DNA from: CAZDFU01 sp964504985 | GTDB lineage: Bacteria > Patescibacteriota > Microgenomatia > Daviesbacterales > UBA10151 | Assembly (NCBI GenBank): GCA_964504985.1 | Contig: CAZDFU010000017.1 | Span: forward strand, 1 to 25,736 | Length of the DNA: 25,736 bases | Direction: 5' to 3' | Shown here: positions 23,888 through 25,736 of the stretch, one piece after another | Numbering within the stretch: the stretch's first letter is position 1 | Layout of the letters: every line of letters begins with the position of its first letter | Translations under genes and position numbers: made by a program | The notes under the pieces: generated by a model | Databases searched by the model: none | What the model was told of the DNA's origin: nothing | Seen by the model: only the letters and a program-made list of their open reading frames with translations

Positions 23888-25165
23888 ATGAAACCTTCAG
23901 TCTCAGTTATCTTAGGAACTCAATGGGGAGATGAAGGCAAGGGAAAAATTGTAGATCTTCTCTCTTCTAATATTGATTACGTAGTTAGATTTCATGGCGG
24001 GAATAATGCAGGACATACAATTGTCGTGAATAACAAAAAATATCCTCTTCATTTAATCCCCTCAGGTGTTTTAAATCCAAAAGCAAATTGTGTGATTGCA
24101 AACGGAGTAGTTATAGATCTTGAAGTTTTAGTTTCAGAAATAAAAATGTTTGAGGCAGATGGGATTAAACTGAACAAAAGATTATTTATTTCAGAAAGAT
24201 GTCATCTTATCCTTCCCTACCATAAAGCTTTGGATATAGCTTATGAAAATGCCAGAGGGAAGAACAAACTGGGTACAACAGCCAGAGGAATCGGACCTGC
24301 ATATTCTGATAAAGTAAGTTACAACGGTATCAGAGTATATGAGTTAAAAGATTGGAGTTTATTTGTTGAAAAATTCACCTTCCAGGCAAAAATTAAAAAT
24401 GAGATATTAAAAACTTTTAAAGTAACTCCAATTGATATTAAAGGGGAATTAAAAAAAATTTCAGAGTTAAGAAAAACAGTATTGCCATTTATAACTGACA
24501 CTTATTTACTTTTACAAAAAGCCTTAAAAGATAATGAAAGGATATTAACGGAAGGAGCACAAGCAGTAATGCTTGATGTAGATTTTTCGCCATATCCTTT
24601 TTCAACTGCTTCCAATTCAATCACTGGAGCAGTAAATATTGGTGCAGGCATACCTATTAAAAAGATCAGGGATGTTTTTGGAGTAGTTAAAGCATACACT
24701 TCCAGAGTAGGCAGTGGTCCGCTCCCCAGCGAGCTGAGGGATAAATTAGGGGAAGATATCCGGGAAAAAGGAGGCGAATACGGAACAACAACCGGGAGGC
24801 CCAGAAGAATTGGATGGCTGGATTTGGAGGCAGTTAAATTTGCCTGTGAAATAGCAGGAGTTACAGAATTAATAATCACCAAAATTGATGTTTTATCAGG
24901 ACTTAAAGAAATAAAGGCTTGCATTGATTACAAATTAAACGGAAAACCAATTTCATATTCAAGTTGTGGTTATCAGGAACTTGGGAATATAACACCAATT
25001 TATAAAACTTTTGCTGGATGGAATGAAGATATAACTGAAGTTAAAAAGTTTAAAAACCTTCCTAAAAATTGTCAGGTTTATTTACAATTCATTGAAGACT
25101 TTTTAGGAATTCCAATTAAGTTAATTTCCAACGGCCCAAAAAGAGAAGAATATATTAAACTCTAA
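23888..25165 (+). CDS. purA: Adenylosuccinate synthetase
   Basis: 425 residues, normal for the family. It joins IMP and aspartate with GTP, the first step to AMP; PurB of the neighbouring operon completes it. Motifs are LGTQWGDEGKGKIVD (P-loop-like switch with catalytic Asp), FHGGNNAGHTI (catalytic His), TTARGIGPAYSDK, EGAQAVMLDVDF, YPFSTASNSITGAV (usual YPFVTSSN), TSRVGSGPLPSEL, GEYGTTTGRPRRIGWLD and TKIDVLSGL (the NKxD-like guanine motif). The frame opens at 23747, inside purP on the other strand. I chose the ATG at 23888 because it matches the family N-terminus and sits 7 bases after a -10 box. Confidence 0.96.
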   Translation: MKPSVSVILGTQWGDEGKGKIVDLLSSNIDYVVRFHGGNNAGHTIVVNNKKYPLHLIPSGVLNPKANCVIANGVVIDLEVLVSEIKMFEADGIKLNKRLFISERCHLILPYHKALDIAYENARGKNKLGTTARGIGPAYSDKVSYNGIRVYELKDWSLFVEKFTFQAKIKNEILKTFKVTPIDIKGELKKISELRKTVLPFITDTYLLLQKALKDNERILTEGAQAVMLDVDFSPYPFSTASNSITGAVNIGAGIPIKKIRDVFGVVKAYTSRVGSGPLPSELRDKLGEDIREKGGEYGTTTGRPRRIGWLDLEAVKFACEIAGVTELIITKIDVLSGLKEIKACIDYKLNGKPISYSSCGYQELGNITPIYKTFAGWNEDITEVKKFKNLPKNCQVYLQFIEDFLGIPIKLISNGPKREEYIKL

Positions 25166-25166
25166 C

Positions 25167-25221
25167 TTTCAAATACCAAGTATTATACATTGTTATTTTG
25201 TAATTTCATTGGTACTTGAAA
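25167..25221. terminator. Inverted repeat between convergent purA and guaA
   Basis: Arms 25167-25179 (TTTCAAATACCAA) and 25209-25221 (TTGGTACTTGAAA) pair over 13 bases with one mismatch around a 29-base AT-rich loop. It lies 1 base after the purA stop and 20 bases from the guaA stop, so it probably ends transcription from both sides. The stem is AT-rich and there is no strong T-tract. Confidence 0.5.
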
Positions 25222-25241
25222 ATTGTAAATTGAAAATTATT

Positions 25242-25736
25242 TTACTCCCATTCCATTGTTGCAGGGGGTTTGTTGGTTATATAATATAAAACTCTATTAA
25301 CCTCCGGGATTTCATTCACAATCCTGGTTGAAATTTTATTTAAAAGTTCATATGGCAGTTTGGCAAAATTTGCACTCATAGCATCTTGAGCTTCAATGGC
25401 TCTTATTCCAATTGTTTCCCCATATACCCTATTATCTCCCCTAACTCCTGTTGTTCTAATTCCAGTAAAGACTGCAAATACCTGCCAAAGATCAGTACCT
25501 TTTAGTTCATCAGTGACGATTTTATCTGCCTTTCTTAAAATTTCTAATTTTTCATTTGTTACACTGCCAATAATTCTTACAGCAAGACCAGGCCCTGGGA
25601 AAGGCTGCCTTTGAGTAATATTTTCTGAAAGTCCTAAAATTTTTCCAATTTTTCTTACCTCATCTTTATAAAAATTTCTTAATGGTTCTACTAAAAATAA
25701 ATTCATATTTTTTGGTAAACCCCCAACATTATGATG
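25242..25736 (-). CDS. guaA: GMP synthase, C-terminal part (5' end beyond the window)
   Basis: The 164 visible residues are the end of the glutamine-hydrolysing GMP synthase, which aminates XMP to GMP. The frame runs in from the right edge (HHNVGGLP, the end of the ATP-pyrophosphatase domain). It continues with LVEPLRNFYKDEVRKIGKIL, then RQPFPGPGLAVRI (usual 'RHPFPGPGLA.R'), FAVFTGIRTTGVRGDNR, and the conserved C-terminus KPPATMEWE (usual KPPGTIEWE). The dimerisation domain is complete. The amidotransferase half is outside the window. It converges on purA. Confidence 0.96.
   Translation of the reverse strand, partial: HHNVGGLPKNMNLFLVEPLRNFYKDEVRKIGKILGLSENITQRQPFPGPGLAVRIIGSVTNEKLEILRKADKIVTDELKGTDLWQVFAVFTGIRTTGVRGDNRVYGETIGIRAIEAQDAMSANFAKLPYELLNKISTRIVNEIPEVNRVLYYITNKPPATMEWE

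Noticed and set aside
24502..24924. 140-residue open frame on the minus strand inside purA
   Set aside because: It is antisense to conserved purA codons and its Ser/Pro/Leu-rich translation looks like a shadow of that gene.
1..25736. Alternative genetic code with TGA as glycine
   Set aside because: TGA ends purB, the trehalose synthase, the RND adaptor and others exactly at their family-expected ends.
1..25736. Mobile elements, phage genes or CRISPR arrays
   Set aside because: No transposase, integrase or Cas-like protein, no regularly spaced repeats and no terminal inverted repeats were seen on reading both strands.

Overview
The window is a gene-dense, AT-rich stretch of bacterial chromosome. 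No gap between genes exceeds about 150 bases. Short or absent leaders, a PurP-type purine gene pair, a PF10131-type membrane protein, many single-pass surface proteins and divergent housekeeping enzymes together suggest a candidate phyla radiation (Patescibacteria) bacterium, most likely Microgenomates-like. This is inference: no rRNA or ribosomal protein is present to prove it. TGA is used as an ordinary stop (for example at 2647, 5470, 11030, 15187 and 18770), so the TGA-as-glycine code of Gracilibacteria/Absconditabacteria is excluded.

Region 1 (1-3909) is cell-surface and orphan material. A minus-strand pair encodes a membrane-anchored protein and a secreted FecR-domain protein that runs off the left edge. 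Divergent to it is a plus-strand pair (single-pass exported protein plus DUF6498-like membrane protein), followed by a 95-residue orphan and a DUF167 protein. Region 2 (3906-8743) is a two-gene RND transporter operon (adaptor and permease) with a good promoter. Region 3 (8783-16296) is carbohydrate-related: a membrane-anchored, sensor-fused trehalose-6-phosphate synthase; on the other strand a GH63-like glycosidase and a polytopic PF10131-like membrane protein; then a PQQ-type sugar dehydrogenase whose stop overlaps the start of a divergent PurM.

Region 4 (16293-25736) is a purine block. A minus-strand operon reads purP, a second purP-like gene, purH, purB, purE, purC and prs, with gaps or overlaps of only a few bases. 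It starts at a perfect consensus promoter (TTGACA-N17-TATAAT). purA is transcribed the other way from the same 57-base gap, and the 3' part of guaA enters from the right edge. Together these genes provide PRPP, the later steps to IMP, and the branch enzymes to AMP and GMP. purF, purD, purN/T, purL/Q/S, purK and guaB are not in the window and may lie elsewhere.

The points most worth following are: (a) two tandem PurP-like ATP-grasp genes next to an intact bifunctional PurH, the second with altered ATP-grasp motifs; (b) several first genes that appear to be transcribed without a leader, with a -10 box 5-7 bases before the start codon, while genes inside operons keep Shine-Dalgarno-like sequences; (c) the sensor-fused trehalose-phosphate synthase; (d) family-level substitutions in PurE, PurM and PurH. 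I found no tRNA, rRNA, CRISPR array, transposon or phage genes.
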